Source: Lysobacter enzymogenes
GTDB taxonomy: Bacteria > Pseudomonadota > Gammaproteobacteria > Xanthomonadales > Xanthomonadaceae
DNA: 64,000 nt
Direction of reading: 5' to 3'
NCBI RefSeq assembly: GCF_017355525.1
Contig: NZ_CP067395.1
Span: forward strand, 1,240,001-1,304,000
A program made the translations under genes and the position numbers. Under the pieces are notes generated by a model. That model worked only from the letters and a program-made list of their open reading frames with translations, made no database searches and was not told where the DNA came from. Numbering within the stretch: the stretch's first letter is position 1; the number at the start of each line of letters is the position of its first letter. Below are positions 62,504 to 64,000 of this stretch, piece after piece.

Positions 62504-62967
62504 ATCCGACCCGCCGCCGCCGTCTGCTGTGGGTGCTGGGCCTGGTCGCCGCCGCCGGCCTCGCCACCGCCTTGGTCGCCACCGCCCTGCAACGCAACAT
62601 CGCCTACCTCTACACGCCCAGCGAAGTGCTGCGCGGCGAAGCCGGCGGGCAGGCGCGCTTCCGTCTCGGCGGCATGGTCGCCGGCGGTTCGTTCCAGCGC
62701 GCGCCGGGCTCGCTCGACGCGCATTTCAAAGTCACCGACGGCGACGCGCTGATGCCGGTCAAGTACACCGGCATCCTGCCCGATCTGTTCCGCGAGAAGC
62801 AGGCCGTGGTCGCCACCGGCCGCATGCAGGGCGACACCTTCGTGGCCGAGGAGATCCTGGCCAAGCACGACGAGACCTACGTGCCCAAGGAAGTCGCCGA
62901 CAAGATGGGCCAGGCGCACAAGAAGCACGATGTGGCGGCGCCCGGCGGCAAAGAGGCCGCGCGTTGA
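62500..62967 (+). CDS. ccmE: Heme chaperone CcmE
   Basis: A 155-residue membrane-anchored periplasmic chaperone. The N-terminal helix ([20 protein letters not shown]) is followed by the beta barrel ([16 protein letters not shown]) and the heme-binding motif AKHDETYVP, with the conserved His and Tyr. The C-terminal tail is Lys/His-rich. Confidence 0.96.
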   Translation: MNPTRRRRLLWVLGLVAAAGLATALVATALQRNIAYLYTPSEVLRGEAGGQARFRLGGMVAGGSFQRAPGSLDAHFKVTDGDALMPVKYTGILPDLFREKQAVVATGRMQGDTFVAEEILAKHDETYVPKEVADKMGQAHKKHDVAAPGGKEAAR

Positions 62968-63069
62968 TCGCGGACGCAGCGGCGTCGCCGCGCGACCGCG
63001 GCGACCGCGGCGACGGTGGCTCGAACCTCGCGACCCGCGTTTTCTTCATTTTCGACAAGGCGCCGCCGC

Positions 63070-64000
63070 ATGCTGCCTGAACTCGGCCAGATCGCCCTCA
63101 TCCTCGCCCTGCTGATTTCGATCCTGCAGGCGGCCCTGCCGCTGGCCGGCGCGCAACGCGGCATCGATTCGTGGATGGCGATGGCGCGGCCGGCGGCGTA
63201 CTCGCAGCTGGTGCTGGTCGCGTTCGCGTTCGCGATCCTGACCCAGGCCTTCGTGACCCAGGACTTCTCGCTGCGCTACGTCGCCGAGAACAGCAATTCG
63301 CTGCTGCCGGTGGCGTATCGCTACTCGGCGGTGTGGGGCGCGCACGAAGGCTCGCTGCTGCTGTGGGCGCTGGTGCTGGCGCTGTGGACCGGCGCGGTCG
63401 CGCGCTTCTCGCAGGCCCTGCCGGCGCCGGTGATCGCTCGCGTGCTCGGGGTCATGGGCGTGGTCAGCGTCGGTTTCCTGGCGTTCCTGATCTTCACCAG
63501 CAATCCGTTCGCGCGGCTGCTGCCGGCGGTGGCCGAAGGCCGCGACCTCAATCCGCTGCTGCAGGATCCGGGCCTGATCATCCACCCGCCGATGCTGTAC
63601 GCCGGCTACGTCGGCTTCAGCGTGCCGTTCGCGTTCGCCATCGCCGCATTGCTCGACGGCAAGATCGACGCGCGCTGGCTGCGCTGGACCCGGCCGTGGA
63701 CCAACGTCGCCTGGGCCTTCCTGACCCTTGGCATCGCGCTGGGCTCGTGGTGGGCGTACTACGAACTCGGCTGGGGCGGCTGGTGGTTCTGGGATCCGGT
63801 CGAGAACGCCAGCTTCATGCCGTGGCTGGCCGGCGCGGCGCTGCTGCATTCGCAGGCGGTCACCGAAAAGCGCGGCAGCTTCCGCGGCTGGACCTTGCTG
63901 CTCGCCATCGCCGCGTTCTCGCTGTCGCTGCTGGGCACCTTCCTGGTCCGCTCCGGCGTGCTGACCAGCGTGCACGCGTTCGCCGCCGATCCCTCGCGCG
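63070..64000 (+). CDS. ccmF: Cytochrome c heme lyase subunit CcmF (cut by window end)
   Basis: The first 310 codons of a protein usually about 650 residues long. It starts at ATG 63070 ([17 protein letters not shown]) and is multi-helical. The heme-handling WWD motif [17 protein letters not shown] is at about 238-254, and [20 protein letters not shown] precedes it. The frame stays open to the last base. It ligates heme to apocytochrome c and continues the ccm operon. Confidence 0.95.
   Translation, partial: MLPELGQIALILALLISILQAALPLAGAQRGIDSWMAMARPAAYSQLVLVAFAFAILTQAFVTQDFSLRYVAENSNSLLPVAYRYSAVWGAHEGSLLLWALVLALWTGAVARFSQALPAPVIARVLGVMGVVSVGFLAFLIFTSNPFARLLPAVAEGRDLNPLLQDPGLIIHPPMLYAGYVGFSVPFAFAIAALLDGKIDARWLRWTRPWTNVAWAFLTLGIALGSWWAYYELGWGGWWFWDPVENASFMPWLAGAALLHSQAVTEKRGSFRGWTLLLAIAAFSLSLLGTFLVRSGVLTSVHAFAADPSR

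Noticed and set aside
1..64000. tRNA, rRNA or transposase genes marking a genomic island
   Set aside because: None was seen by eye, so the T4SS block has no visible integration boundary here. A tRNA-detection program could still find one I missed.

Overview
The window looks like the chromosome of a Xanthomonadaceae bacterium, most probably a Lysobacter. The reasons are very high GC with GC-rich wobble positions, sugar loci that combine a TonB-dependent receptor with an ABC importer, and above all several proteins ending in the Xanthomonadales VirD4-interacting domain (XVIPCD) next to a chromosomal type IV secretion system (T4SS). Family names come from motif recognition and memory; no database search was run.

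Region by region: 0.5-1.3 kb holds a TetR regulator. 1.5-19.2 kb is a sugar region: an ABC ATPase, then zwf-glk-pgl (glucose to 6-phosphogluconate) on the plus strand, then a minus-strand block of a LacI regulator, an Oar-like TonB-dependent receptor, a putative glucoamylase/beta-glucanase lipoprotein, a binding protein, two permeases and a large secreted glycosidase-like protein. Matching LacI-type operators precede the regulator, the receptor and the distant ATPase, so they probably form one regulon. 19.4-20.3 kb has bolA, a YciI-like gene and a small unknown. 20.4-22.5 kb is an isolated effector/immunity pair. 23.1-26.8 kb is scpA-scpB-rluB. 27.1-33.9 kb holds a frameshifted serine hydrolase, a 181-bp tandem repeat, a DUF1348 gene divergent from a TetR gene with three operators between them, a flavoprotein, a lipase-like lipoprotein, an omega-amidase and an unknown.

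34.1-57.9 kb is an X-T4SS, the contact-dependent antibacterial T4SS of Xanthomonadales. Read along the minus strand it runs virB7-B8-B9-B10-B11-B1-B2-B3-B4-B5-B5'-B6, three DUF4189 secreted proteins, three lipoprotein-immunity/peptidoglycan-hydrolase-effector pairs, a protein that is almost only XVIPCD, a small cytosolic protein, and finally virD4. The effectors share one plan: a cell-wall enzyme, a peptidoglycan-binding domain, and an XVIPCD with a Q-rich tail. Each immunity lipoprotein gene lies directly upstream of its effector. Two unrecognised small ORFs precede virB7, and one overlaps its start codon.

58.1-64.0 kb is a YbdL-type aminotransferase, a DUF3293 gene and the cytochrome c maturation operon ccmABCDE plus ccmF, which the window edge cuts off. 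No rRNA, tRNA, CRISPR array or transposase was seen.
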